This document shows, one piece after another, positions 7,960 to 15,797 of a DNA stretch of 26,974 nucleotides (positions are counted from its first letter, which is position 1; each line of letters begins with the position of its first letter). A program made the position numbers and the translations under genes. The DNA is taken from the NCBI GenBank assembly GCA_958426095.1, contig CATZYB010000009.1, positions 1 through 26,974 on the forward strand. The letters run 5' to 3'. The notes beneath the pieces were generated by a model. It was not told the DNA's origin and did not search any database. It saw only the letters and a list, made by a program, of their open reading frames with translations. Origin of the DNA: an uncultured Lachnospiraceae bacterium (lineage in GTDB: Bacteria > Bacillota > Clostridia > Lachnospirales > Lachnospiraceae).

Positions 7960-8934
7960 ATGAAAAAACGAGTGATTATTGATTGTGATCCGGGTATTGA
8001 TGACAGTCTGGCATTGATGTATGCACTGTCTTCGCCGGAATTGGATGTGATCGGCATTACGGTAGTCTGCGGCAATGTGCCGACGGATACAGGTGTTGAA
8101 AATGCCAGAAAGGTCTGCCGTTTGATGGGACGGACAGATATTCCGGTGTATGCCGGAGCAGCAGCTCCTTTGAAGCGGCCGCTGGTGACGGCACAGGATA
8201 CCCATGGGATGGATGGATTAGGGGAAACTGCTTTCCCTGCAGTTTCAGAGGCGGAATGGCCCTATGACCATTTGGCGGCGGATGGACAGCCGGAGGGCGT
8301 GGGCTTTATTGTGAAAGCTCTGTCGGAATGTCCGGTTTCAATTATTGCCATTGGACCATTGACAAATATCGCCATGGCCCTGGAATATAAGCCGGAGGTT
8401 TTTGATAATCTGGAACGGTTTGTGTCCATGGGCGGTAATTTTAAGAGCTTTGGAAACTGTTCTCCGGTAGCCGAGTTTAACTATTGGTCAGACCCGGAGG
8501 CGGCCAGATATGTTTTTGAACATTTAAACTGCCCGGTGGAGATGGTTGGCCTGGATGTAACCCGGCAGATCGTGCTGACGCCGGAGATGATACAGGGGAT
8601 TAAGCGTGTGGATGACCCGAAAGCCGATTTTATCGTCAAGATTACCCGTTTTTATGTAGAGTTTCATAAGAAACAGGAAGGTATTGACGGCTGTGTCATC
8701 AATGACCCGCTGGCCGTCGGATATTTTTTAAATAAAGATTTATGTTCCGGTATCGATGCTTATACGACGGTGGAGACGGAAGGCTTGTGCGTCGGACAGA
8801 GTATCGTCGATGAAAAAGGTTTCTGGAAAAAGGCAGCGAATAGCCATATTTTAACACAAGTGGATTCCCGGCGTTTTATGCGCCAGTTTATGACGGCCCT
8901 GTTTGGCAGCAGAGGGGAGGGAATCTTCAGATGA
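7960..8934 (+). CDS. queK: Nucleoside hydrolase, predicted queuosine hydrolase QueK
   Basis: This 324-residue protein is an inosine-uridine-type N-ribohydrolase: it opens KKRVIIDCDPGIDDSLALM, with the calcium-binding DxDxGxDD signature at residues 8-15, and contains AIGPLTNIA and VCGNVPTDT. On family grounds alone it splits a nucleoside into base and ribose. The operon with an ECF S component and a QueL-like radical SAM enzyme, behind a preQ1-like leader, matches the queuosine salvage cluster described in Clostridioides difficile, so release of queuine from queuosine is the likely reaction. The start at 7960 is preferred because AGGAG at 7948-7952 lies seven bases upstream; an in-frame ATG at 7954 is too close. 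The stop overlaps the next start (ATGA). Confidence 0.82.
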   Translation: MKKRVIIDCDPGIDDSLALMYALSSPELDVIGITVVCGNVPTDTGVENARKVCRLMGRTDIPVYAGAAAPLKRPLVTAQDTHGMDGLGETAFPAVSEAEWPYDHLAADGQPEGVGFIVKALSECPVSIIAIGPLTNIAMALEYKPEVFDNLERFVSMGGNFKSFGNCSPVAEFNYWSDPEAARYVFEHLNCPVEMVGLDVTRQIVLTPEMIQGIKRVDDPKADFIVKITRFYVEFHKKQEGIDGCVINDPLAVGYFLNKDLCSGIDAYTTVETEGLCVGQSIVDEKGFWKKAANSHILTQVDSRRFMRQFMTALFGSRGEGIFR

Positions 8935-9512
8935 GTGACGGAAGAAATTTTACGACATTAAAACAGTGTATGGTTGCACTGGGAATTGTATTAAATATCG
9001 TGGGGGCTTTTATTGCCCTGAATCTGAGACTTCCGATTTACATGGATTCCATCGGCACTGTATTATCCGGCGCTCTGTTAGGTCCGGTTTACGGTGTGGC
9101 TACAGGGGTTTTGGGAAGTCTTATCAGTGGTATTACTTTTGATATTTATTCCTTATATTATGCTCCGGTACAGATTTTAACTGGATTGATGGCCGGGATG
9201 ATGTTTCGGACAAAATGGCTGGAAGGTATTAGACTTCCGATGGGCAGCTTGGCAGTATCCCTGCCGACGTCCATTGCCAGTGCGGCGATTACCGCATTTC
9301 TTTTCGGAGGGATCACGTCGTCAGGATCCTCCTACCTGGTTGTTTTGATGAGCAATCTTGGAATGAATCTGACTTTGAGCTGCTTTCTGGTTCAGGTATT
9401 GACCGATTATGCCGATAAGCTGGCCGCCGTTTTATTGGTGTCTGCTGCCTTAAAGGCGCTGACACCGGAGATGAAGATGAAAATTCGGGGAGGAAGAAAT
9501 GGATCGTTATAG
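8931..9512 (+). CDS. queT: ECF transporter S component, predicted queuosine/queuine uptake
   Basis: A 193-residue, very hydrophobic protein with about six membrane segments. The stretch LPIYMDSIGTVLSGALLGPVYGVATGVLGSL and the following loop are typical of energy-coupling factor substrate-binding (S) components. No ATPase or T subunit is encoded nearby, so it would rely on a shared ECF module elsewhere. It sits between queK and queL with a four-base overlap before and a 14-base overlap after, which points to queuosine or queuine as the substrate. The substrate, and the queT symbol, are inferred from position; the protein differs from the classical QueT family as I remember it. Confidence 0.75.
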   Translation: MSDGRNFTTLKQCMVALGIVLNIVGAFIALNLRLPIYMDSIGTVLSGALLGPVYGVATGVLGSLISGITFDIYSLYYAPVQILTGLMAGMMFRTKWLEGIRLPMGSLAVSLPTSIASAAITAFLFGGITSSGSSYLVVLMSNLGMNLTLSCFLVQVLTDYADKLAAVLLVSAALKALTPEMKMKIRGGRNGSL

Positions 9513-10188
9513 CCGGATTACGAATAAAAATCAAAGAGAAATTGTCTTGCTGAAAGCCAGACCCTGTGCCTGGGGAAAGTGTCGTTTTTGCGATTATATT
9601 GATGATAATTCAAAAAATATCCCTGAGATGGTAAAGCTGAACCGGGAAGTTCTTTCCAATGTCACCGGTGAATTCGGGGTGCTGGAAGTCATTGATTCGG
9701 CCAGTTGTTTTGATCTGCCGGAGGAGACCCTTCAGGATATTAAAAAAGTTATTGAAAAGTGCGGTATAAAAAAGCTGTTTTTTGAAAGTCACTGGATGTA
9801 TCGGAAACGTCTGGATGAAATGCGGGAGTATTTTAAGATTCCTATTGTGTATAAAATCGGTGTAGAAACCTTTGACAATGATTTTCGGGAGAACTATTTA
9901 AATAAGCATGCGGATTTTAAAGAACCGGAAGAGGTTGCGGCTTATTTTGATTCGCCTTGTCTGATGGTCGGCATTAAAGGTCAGACAAAGGAAATGATCA
10001 TCAGAGATATCGAAATCCTGAAAAAATATTTTAAGCTGGGTACAATAAATGTGTATACGGATAATACGACGGATGTGAAGAAAGACCCGGAGCTGATTCG
10101 GTGGTTTGCTGAAGAATACAAATGGCTTGTAGATGACCCGTCGGTGGAAGTTCTGTTTGAAAATACGGATTTTGGAGTCGGTGATTGA
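9499..10188 (+). CDS. queL: Radical SAM protein, predicted queuine lyase QueL
   Basis: A 229-residue radical SAM protein beginning MDRYSRITNKNQREIVLLKA. The cluster motif is CAWGKCRFC: Cys23-x4-Cys28-x2-Cys31, one residue longer than the canonical Cx3Cx2C. The rest shows radical SAM strand features such as FFESHWMY, YKIGVETFDND and VGIKGQTKEM. In the C. difficile salvage pathway QueL cleaves queuine to preQ1, which then enters tRNA through Tgt and QueA. Linkage to a QueK-like hydrolase and an S component supports this. GGGGAGGA at 9487-9493 fixes the start, inside the end of the transporter gene. A strong terminator follows. The reaction itself is inferred from family and context. Confidence 0.8.
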   Translation: MDRYSRITNKNQREIVLLKARPCAWGKCRFCDYIDDNSKNIPEMVKLNREVLSNVTGEFGVLEVIDSASCFDLPEETLQDIKKVIEKCGIKKLFFESHWMYRKRLDEMREYFKIPIVYKIGVETFDNDFRENYLNKHADFKEPEEVAAYFDSPCLMVGIKGQTKEMIIRDIEILKKYFKLGTINVYTDNTTDVKKDPELIRWFAEEYKWLVDDPSVEVLFENTDFGVGD

Positions 10189-10193
10189 TGAGA

Positions 10194-10237
10194 AAAAGGT
10201 GTTTTACCTGAGAAAATCGGGTAAAGCACCTTTTATA
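10194..10237. terminator. Bidirectional terminator between queL and the broken yhfC
   Basis: A 15-pair stem (10194-10208 with 10220-10234, one G-U pair) has a loop of eleven bases and A/T runs on both flanks. It ends the queK-queL message on the plus strand and could also stop transcription of the opposing pseudogene. Confidence 0.88.
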
Positions 10238-10270
10238 TTTTAGTCCATATTCTGTGATGTTTCGAAAAAC

Positions 10271-11033
10271 TTAGTACTCGTCATAGCTCAGAGAATGGTA
10301 TTGTCGGTAAGCATATATTGCAACGGCAATGGCATAGACGACTACGATCGCTTCGAGCAGCAGCAGATTGGTGATCAGGCCTGTCTGGTAGAAGGCGGCA
10401 ATGACATCGATCACTGCATGAAGAATTATAGGAACGAATCTGTAAAACGAGGGCAGCCATGCGTTCCACACCGGAAAGAATATAAGATGAAGCTGGTGTG
10501 TCAATTAATGTATTCAGCAATGAAGTAACGCTGGCGGCTGCTTCCGGGCTTCCGGCCTGACTTGCATAGGCTTCCACACTGCCATAGTCATTCAATGCAA
10601 CGGCGATCATAAGATTTTGAAGCATTGAAAAGGAACCAAGAACAATAGCTTCAATGCCGCCATGGCCGATACCATAAATAATAGAATTTTCCCGTTGATA
10701 CATAAATCGTTTCATAACGGTCATCATGCAGAAAAAGCGGCCGAATTCTTCAAAAATTCCGGCAGCCAGTCCGCCGTAGATGGCATAGAGAAACGGGTTA
10801 CTCATAATTATCTGTCCAATGCCTGTATTCCTTGAAAGAAAATATTGATGTGCAGAGCTTTCAAGTACAAGGGAAAAAATAATAAAAGTAATTGCGCCGA
10901 AAAAGAAGGGCGCTGCCTTTACCTGGAAACGGTTTTTAAATACAATCAGCAGAACGATGGGAACTGCGATACATAAGACGCCGGTAAATCCCATGGCAAG
11001 AAGGGATATCTGCGGAATAAGTGGTGTAGTCAT
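10271..11033 (-). pseudogene. yhfC: YhfC-family intramembrane metalloprotease, frameshifted
   Basis: The reading frame from 11033 encodes a multi-pass membrane protein with FEEFGRFF (EExxR, residues 94-101) and GHGGIEAI (residues 123-130), as in YhfC/CPBP-like intramembrane proteases. It runs to SGVERMAALVLQ and then becomes nonsense. The next frame supplies the normal family ending: VWNAW, then FVPIILHAVIDVIAAFYQ with the third motif HAxxD, ending at 10271. The frames switch near 10457-10471, where the DNA reads sensibly in both frames (GVERM and VWNAW), and about 15 residues expected between them are absent. This suggests a short deletion between near-identical repeats, not a single-base error. 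AGGAGGAT (complement of 11041-11048) and a good promoter remain, so the loss looks recent. Confidence 0.78.
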
Positions 11034-11058
11034 AATTCAAATCCTCCTAACACAACAT

Positions 11059-11087
11059 AGTATACCTTTTTTTGAGGGAAAAAACAA
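11059..11087 (-). promoter_or_regulatory. Predicted promoter of the yhfC pseudogene
   Basis: On the minus strand: TTGTTT (complement of 11082-11087), a 17-base spacer, TATACT (complement of 11059-11064). It is followed by a consensus ribosome site before 11033. Confidence 0.65.
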
Positions 11088-11103
11088 CTATTGAAATTGG
11101 CTA

Positions 11104-11132
11104 TTGACAATGTGTATACATAATGATATATT
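11104..11132 (+). promoter_or_regulatory. Predicted promoter of the GntR-ABC operon
   Basis: TTGACA at 11104-11109, a 17-base spacer and TATATT at 11127-11132, a near-consensus sigma-A promoter. The leader to the GTG at 11220 is about 80 bases and AT-rich. Confidence 0.82.
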
Positions 11133-11152
11133 ATATATATAAAGTATATACA
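11111..11152. promoter_or_regulatory. Candidate GntR (YtrA-type) operator
   Basis: Half-sites TGTGTATAC (11111-11119) and GTATATACA (11144-11152) are inverted repeats differing at one of nine positions. They flank the -10 box. The left one also contains a perfect palindrome TGTATACA at 11113-11120. YtrA-type regulators usually repress their own operon, so this is the natural site. Confidence 0.5.
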
Positions 11153-11219
11153 ATATGAATTTTAAATACAATTATAAAAGCTTTGCGTGCAGACGCGTCC
11201 GCAGATTGGAGGTAACAAT

Positions 11220-11594
11220 GTGAATATATTTATCAGCAATTCGGGGGATGTGCCGATTTATGAACAGATTACAAGTCAGATTAAAGATATGATCATGCGG
11301 GGAGAGCTGAAAGGCGGAGACGCCCTTCCCTCTATGCGGGCCCTGGCTAAGGATCTGCATATCAGTGTGATCACGACAAAGCGGGCCTATGAGGAACTGG
11401 AGCGGGACGGCTTTATTCACACCATGGTCGGCCGGGGCAGTTTTGTCGCCGACGCCAATATGGAGATGATGAAAGAAGAGAAGTACCGGAAGATTGAAGA
11501 GATACTGACGGAAGGTGTTCGGTTGGCCAAGAGCAGCGGTATAAGCTGTGAGGAGCTTCAGGAGATTATACAGATGGTCTACGAGGAGGATTAG
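11220..11594 (+). CDS. GntR family transcriptional regulator, YtrA type
   Basis: A 124-residue repressor with a GntR winged helix-turn-helix (MNIFISNSGDVPIYEQITSQ at the start, then LPSMRALAKDLHISVITTKR and GRGSFV) and a short C-terminal helical tail of about 45 residues, without a large ligand domain. That layout marks the YtrA subfamily, which controls adjacent ABC transporters, often in response to cell-wall-active compounds. The start is GTG at 11220, seven bases after TTGGAGG (11206-11212); the open frame further upstream has no ribosome site. The ABC ATPase start follows the stop by two bases, so the regulator and transporter are made together. The effector is unknown. Confidence 0.9.
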   Translation: MNIFISNSGDVPIYEQITSQIKDMIMRGELKGGDALPSMRALAKDLHISVITTKRAYEELERDGFIHTMVGRGSFVADANMEMMKEEKYRKIEEILTEGVRLAKSSGISCEELQEIIQMVYEED

Positions 11595-11596
11595 TG

Positions 11597-12454
11597 ATGG
11601 AATATTTAATTGAAGTGGAAAATTTAAATAAAACCTATCCTGGATTTTCTTTAAAGAATGTCAGTTTTAAAGTTCCGGGCGGATGTATTATGGGATTGAT
11701 CGGTGAAAACGGCGCCGGAAAATCAACGACGATCAAGGCTATCCTTGACCTGATCCGCACCGATGGAGGAAAAATACGGGTACTCGGCAGGGATGTTCGA
11801 AAAAAAGGGAAAGAAATCCGGGAGGATATCGGAGTCGTTCTCGACGGCGCCAGTTTTCATGAAACTTTGAGAGCCAGAGAAATCGGCAAATTTATGGGAA
11901 AAATTTATCATAACTGGGATGAAAAATATTATCAGAGACTTTTGAAAACCTTTGACGTTCCAGGAAATAAGCCGATCAAAAACTTTTCAACAGGTATGAA
12001 AATGAAATTAATGATCGTGGCGGCCATGGCACATCACCCGAACCTTTTGATTCTCGATGAGGCGACCAGCGGTCTGGACCCGGTTGTCAGAGATGAGATT
12101 TTGGATATGTTTCAGGAATTTATCCAGGATGAAGAACACAGCGTTCTGATTTCGTCCCACATCACCAGTGATTTGGAGAAGGTGGCTGATTATATAACCT
12201 TCATTCATAAAGGAGAAATTTTCTTATCCGAGGAAAAAGACCGGATTATGGAAGAGTATGGCATTGTCCGGTGCCGTCCGGAAGATGTGGCAGCGATTGA
12301 TGAAGCCATGATTGTCGGTGTCAGCCGGGGAACCTATAGCTGCGATGTTCTTGTAAACCAGCGGGAAAAGCTGAAACAGCAGCATCCGGACTTTATGATC
12401 AATCGGATTAAGCTGGAAGACGTTCTTTTGTTTAAAGTGAAGGGGGATAAATAA
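11597..12454 (+). CDS. ABC transporter ATP-binding protein
   Basis: A 285-residue ABC ATPase of the kind paired with ABC-2 permeases. It has Walker A GENGAGKST, signature FSTGMKMKL (an STGM variant typical of YtrB/drug-type exporters), Walker B LLILDEATSGLD and the switch histidine in ISSHITSD. The last 80 or so residues form an extra domain. ATG at 11597 is preferred over GTG at 11594 because GAGGAGGA (11583-11590) lies six bases before it. It lies between its GntR regulator and its permease. Likely role: energising export or membrane-stress detoxification; the substrate cannot be read from the sequence. Confidence 0.93.
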   Translation: MEYLIEVENLNKTYPGFSLKNVSFKVPGGCIMGLIGENGAGKSTTIKAILDLIRTDGGKIRVLGRDVRKKGKEIREDIGVVLDGASFHETLRAREIGKFMGKIYHNWDEKYYQRLLKTFDVPGNKPIKNFSTGMKMKLMIVAAMAHHPNLLILDEATSGLDPVVRDEILDMFQEFIQDEEHSVLISSHITSDLEKVADYITFIHKGEIFLSEEKDRIMEEYGIVRCRPEDVAAIDEAMIVGVSRGTYSCDVLVNQREKLKQQHPDFMINRIKLEDVLLFKVKGDK

Positions 12455-12455
12455 T

Positions 12456-13094
12456 ATGAGTGGATTATTGGTTAAAGAATATTACACACTGCGTCGTTAT
12501 ATAAAACAATATATACTTTTATTTATCTTTTTTGGCGCGCTCAGTGTATATATGGATTCAGTTATTTATTTTCAGGCTATGGTAACAATGAGTATGTGTA
12601 TGCTGGTTTTTACCGGAATGAGCTATGATTCGACCGCTGGATGGGATAAATATGTCATGACCATGCCCGTAAGTCGAAAGGATGTCGTACGATCAAAATA
12701 TATAATCTGTGTTATCTATGCGGCCACTGCAATTGTGGTCAGCGGCATATTTTCTATCATAATCAATAGAATTTATCCGATGGAAGACGTGGGCTTGATG
12801 CTGATGACTATTATGGCGATGACATTACTTTGTCTTATTTTTATTATATATTCCATTCTGCTTCCAATGATTTTTAAATTGGGCGTTGAGAAAACCCGGA
12901 TTTTAATGATTGCAGTCATTATGATTCCTGTATTTGCAATATTGGGTACGGCTGAATATATGCCCGAATCCGTTCTGGATTTTATAGAACAGCATGCGGC
13001 AATATTCGGAGCGGCCGGAGTTATCATGTCCGTTTTAATTTATTGTATTTCCTATTTTATCAGTGTGGGGATTTTCAGTAAGAAAGAGTTTTAA
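12456..13094 (+). CDS. ABC-2 type permease, YtrA-operon partner
   Basis: A 212-residue membrane protein with about six hydrophobic helices and a family-typical motif MSYDSTAGWDKYVMTMPVSRKDVVRSKY between the second and third helices. That loop is diagnostic of the ABC-2 permeases that accompany YtrA-type GntR regulators. Its start lies one base after the ATPase stop and has an AGGGGG site at 12441-12446. It would form the transmembrane channel of the exporter. The gene ends in front of a strong terminator. Confidence 0.88.
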   Translation: MSGLLVKEYYTLRRYIKQYILLFIFFGALSVYMDSVIYFQAMVTMSMCMLVFTGMSYDSTAGWDKYVMTMPVSRKDVVRSKYIICVIYAATAIVVSGIFSIIINRIYPMEDVGLMLMTIMAMTLLCLIFIIYSILLPMIFKLGVEKTRILMIAVIMIPVFAILGTAEYMPESVLDFIEQHAAIFGAAGVIMSVLIYCISYFISVGIFSKKEF

Positions 13095-13106
13095 AATTAA
13101 ACTATA

Positions 13107-13154
13107 AAACAGGTCCTTTATCCGCTGGAATTCCGGCAGATAAAGGGCCTGTTT
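13107..13154. terminator. Bidirectional terminator between the permease and ABC-F genes
   Basis: A long hairpin: AAACAGGTCCTTTATC (13107-13122) pairs with GATAAAGGGCCTGTTT (13139-13154), with one G-U or mismatch position. T-rich sequence follows on the minus strand and a shorter one on the plus strand. It separates convergent genes. Confidence 0.85.
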
Positions 13155-13166
13155 GATTACAGATAT

Positions 13167-14810
13167 CTATTCTTCGTTTTCATCTTCAATCTGTTCATCC
13201 ATATTCATGACCTGACGCTTTCTGGCCAGTTCATCATTTTCAAGATATTCATCATAAGTACATTGTTTATCGATGAGGCCGCCAGGAGTAATTTCCATAA
13301 TACGGTTGGCGGTTGTCTGAACGAACTGGTGGTCCTGGGATGTGAAGAGCAGGACGCCCGGATATTTGATCAGACCGTTGTTCAGGGCCGTGATGGATTC
13401 CATGTCCAGGTGGTTCGTCGGCTCATCGAGAATCATCGTATTGGCGCCGGACATCATCATGCGGGAGAGCATACAGCGCACCCGCTCGCCGCCGGAAAGA
13501 ACGTTGACCCGTTTCAGGCCGTCGTCGCCGGAGAAGAGCATACGGCCGAGGAAGCCGCGGACATAGGTCACATCCTTTTCCGGAGACCAGGGCATCATCC
13601 AGTCAACGATGGTGTCGTCACTGGCAAATTCTTTTGTATTGTCCTTCGGGAAATAAGCCTGGGAAGTCGTCACGCCCCATTTATAAGTTCCCTCGTCCGG
13701 TTCCATCTCACCGGCCAGAATCTTGAATAACGTTGTGGTGGCGTTGACATTCGGTCCGACGAAGGCCACCTTGTCGTCATGTCCCAGAGTAAAGGAAATA
13801 TTGTCCAGCATCTTTACGCCGTCGATGGTTTTGGAAATACCATCGACCATGAGGACTTCATTTCCGATTTCGCGGTTTGGCTTGAAGTCAATATATGGAT
13901 ATTTACGGCTTGAAGGCCGGATCTCATCCAGCTCGATTTTTTCAAGGGCCCGTTTACGGGATGTTGCCTGCTTGGATTTGGAAGCATTGGCGCTGAACCG
14001 CTGGATAAATTCCTGAAGTTCTTTGATTTTTTCCTCTTTTTTCTTATTCGCTTCCTTCATCTGCTTAATCATCAACTGGCTGGATTCGTACCAGAAATCA
14101 TAGTTTCCGGCGTAGAGCTGAATTTTGCCATAATCGATGTCTGCAATATGGGTACAGACTTTATTTAAGAAATAACGGTCGTGGGATACGACGATGACCG
14201 TATTATCAAAATTAATGAGAAATTCTTCCAGCCATGCAATAGCGTCCAGATCCAGGTGGTTGGTCGGCTCGTCCAAAAGCAGAACGTCCGGATTGCCAAA
14301 AAGGGCTTTGGCCAGGAGGACTTTGACTTTCTGTCCGCCATCCAGGTCACGCATCATGACATAGTGGAGATCCGGTTCAATACCGAGGCCATTTAAAAGA
14401 ATGGCCGCATCGCTTTCTGCTTCCCATCCGTTCAATTCGGCAAATTCCCCTTCCAGTTCGCTGGCGCGGATACCGTCGGCTTCGGTGAAATCTTCTTTCA
14501 TATATATAGCGTCTTTTTCTTTCATAATTTCATAAAGGCGGGCATTCCCCATGATTACCGTATCGAGAACCTGGAAATCATCATATTTATAGTGGTCCTG
14601 CTCAAGTACGGAGAGGCGCTCTCCCTGATTCATGGTGATATCGCCCTTGCTCGGTTCCAGCTTTCCGGAAAGAATTTTTAAGAAAGTGGATTTTCCGGCG
14701 CCGTTGGCGCCGATCAGACCATAGCAGTTGCCTTCGGTAAATTTAATATTCACATCTTCAAATAACGCACGTTTTCCCAAACGAAGAGTCACATTGTTTG
14801 CACTAATCAT
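13167..14810 (-). CDS. ABC-F family ATPase with degenerate second Walker A
   Basis: ABC-F proteins have two ATPase domains without membrane segments and act on ribosomes. This 547-residue protein has an intact first domain (GANGAGKST, LDGGQ, LLLDEPTNHLDLD), a linker rich in lysine and glutamate at about 240-300, and a second domain with LSGGE and ILDEPTNHLD. The second Walker A reads GPNVNATTTLF: the glycine-lysine pair is replaced by Ala-Thr. That loss of lysine seems shared with YkpA-like relatives as I recall, so it may be a family trait. The tail is very acidic (EQIEDENEE). AGAAAGG lies ten bases before the start. Resistance function cannot be claimed; it looks housekeeping. Confidence 0.92.
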   Translation of the reverse strand: MISANNVTLRLGKRALFEDVNIKFTEGNCYGLIGANGAGKSTFLKILSGKLEPSKGDITMNQGERLSVLEQDHYKYDDFQVLDTVIMGNARLYEIMKEKDAIYMKEDFTEADGIRASELEGEFAELNGWEAESDAAILLNGLGIEPDLHYVMMRDLDGGQKVKVLLAKALFGNPDVLLLDEPTNHLDLDAIAWLEEFLINFDNTVIVVSHDRYFLNKVCTHIADIDYGKIQLYAGNYDFWYESSQLMIKQMKEANKKKEEKIKELQEFIQRFSANASKSKQATSRKRALEKIELDEIRPSSRKYPYIDFKPNREIGNEVLMVDGISKTIDGVKMLDNISFTLGHDDKVAFVGPNVNATTTLFKILAGEMEPDEGTYKWGVTTSQAYFPKDNTKEFASDDTIVDWMMPWSPEKDVTYVRGFLGRMLFSGDDGLKRVNVLSGGERVRCMLSRMMMSGANTMILDEPTNHLDMESITALNNGLIKYPGVLLFTSQDHQFVQTTANRIMEITPGGLIDKQCTYDEYLENDELARKRQVMNMDEQIEDENEE

Positions 14811-14856
14811 GTTTCAATACCTTTCTGTAGTTGTTCTATCAAATGACACGTATTCT

Positions 14857-14884
14857 ATTTTATCGAAAATCCCTGAATTTGCAA
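14857..14884 (-). promoter_or_regulatory. Possible promoter of the ABC-F gene
   Basis: On the minus strand: TTGCAA (complement of 14879-14884), 16 bases, TAAAAT (complement of 14857-14862). It falls between the 4Fe-4S gene and the ABC-F gene, where no terminator is visible, so read-through is also possible. Confidence 0.4.
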
Positions 14885-14903
14885 GAACTTTCCAGCAGAA
14901 TTA

Positions 14904-15737
14904 TTAACTGTGGAGCGCTTTTTTCGGGCAATTGTCCACGCAGCTCATGCAGAGAATACATTCGGTGCCGTTTTTACGGCTTCTGGCATTATCAAGCATG
15001 TCCACATTCATCGGGCAGAGTTTTTTACATTTTCCGCAGGAAATACATTTTTCATCATCCACAGTAATCCGGATCCGGGCGAAGTAGCTCATTGGCTTTA
15101 AAAAAACAGTAATCGGGCAGATATATTTGCAGAAGGCCCGGTTGTCCCTGAAGGCAAAGGCCAGACCGATGCCTGAGATATAGTAGAGAATATTTCCGAT
15201 GATAAAGCTGTAAAACATAATCCGTTCGATATTTGGCACATGGAAAAGAAAAAGGGCGCCGACGAAAAGAAAGGCCAGAGTAAATGTAATATAACGGATA
15301 AACCCCATATTTTTTCGCGGAGTATCCGGATGTTTAAATGGCAAAAGATCCAGAACCATGGCCGTCCAGCAGGCATATCCGCACCAGCCCCGGCCAAAAA
15401 ACAAGGGGCCGAAGATTTTGGCGACCGCATAATGGATGGTGGCCGCTTCAAAAACACCCATGAACAGGTAATACCAGAATCCTTCAATCTGCATATTTTC
15501 ATTGGAAAGAAGGCCGAGATAAACAAGCATATACAGGCCAACGCCAAGCTGAACGACAAGACGGGCATACTTAAATTTTCGAATATACAGACACAGACCA
15601 AGGCAAAGAAAACCTCCGATATATGTAAAATTAAATAAATAAAAAATATTGTCCAAAGTCTGCCATAGGGTGATGGCAATGATTTCAAAAATTGCGAAAA
15701 AGATGAGGGCAGGGGCATACTTTTTCAAGGTGTCCAT
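14904..15737 (-). CDS. Membrane 4Fe-4S binding protein, NapH/CcoG-like
   Basis: A 277-residue membrane protein with about five hydrophobic helices and two C-terminal ferredoxin-type motifs: Cys231, 234, 237, 241 (CISCGKCKKLCP) and Cys260, 263, 266, 270 (CILCMSCVDNCP). Two more conserved cysteine pairs occur in the membrane part, GRGWCGYAC (119, 123) and NRAFCKYICPI (203, 207), as in NapH/NosR/CcoG-type electron-transfer proteins. It probably passes electrons between a membrane carrier and a soluble partner, but no partner gene is adjacent. The start at 15737 is chosen for the GAAGGAAA site just upstream; an in-frame ATG at 15809 would lie upstream of the promoter. Confidence 0.88.
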   Translation of the reverse strand: MDTLKKYAPALIFFAIFEIIAITLWQTLDNIFYLFNFTYIGGFLCLGLCLYIRKFKYARLVVQLGVGLYMLVYLGLLSNENMQIEGFWYYLFMGVFEAATIHYAVAKIFGPLFFGRGWCGYACWTAMVLDLLPFKHPDTPRKNMGFIRYITFTLAFLFVGALFLFHVPNIERIMFYSFIIGNILYYISGIGLAFAFRDNRAFCKYICPITVFLKPMSYFARIRITVDDEKCISCGKCKKLCPMNVDMLDNARSRKNGTECILCMSCVDNCPKKALHS

Positions 15738-15768
15738 AGAGTTTCCTTCTTTCGTTTTTGATAGTTCT

Positions 15769-15797
15769 ATTTTATCATTAAAATATTCTGTCGTCAC
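15769..15797 (-). promoter_or_regulatory. Possible promoter of the 4Fe-4S membrane protein
   Basis: On the minus strand: GTGACG (complement of 15792-15797), 17 bases, TAAAAT (complement of 15769-15774). It overlaps the -35 area of the divergent MBL-fold gene. Confidence 0.5.

Noticed and set aside
13263..13730. 155-codon open frame antisense to the ABC-F gene
   Set aside because: It is the complement of conserved ABC-F coding sequence, without its own ribosome site or recognisable protein features.
15098..15718. 206-codon frame overlapping the 4Fe-4S protein in another phase
   Set aside because: Out-of-frame shadow; the real frame carries all cysteine motifs and family sequence.
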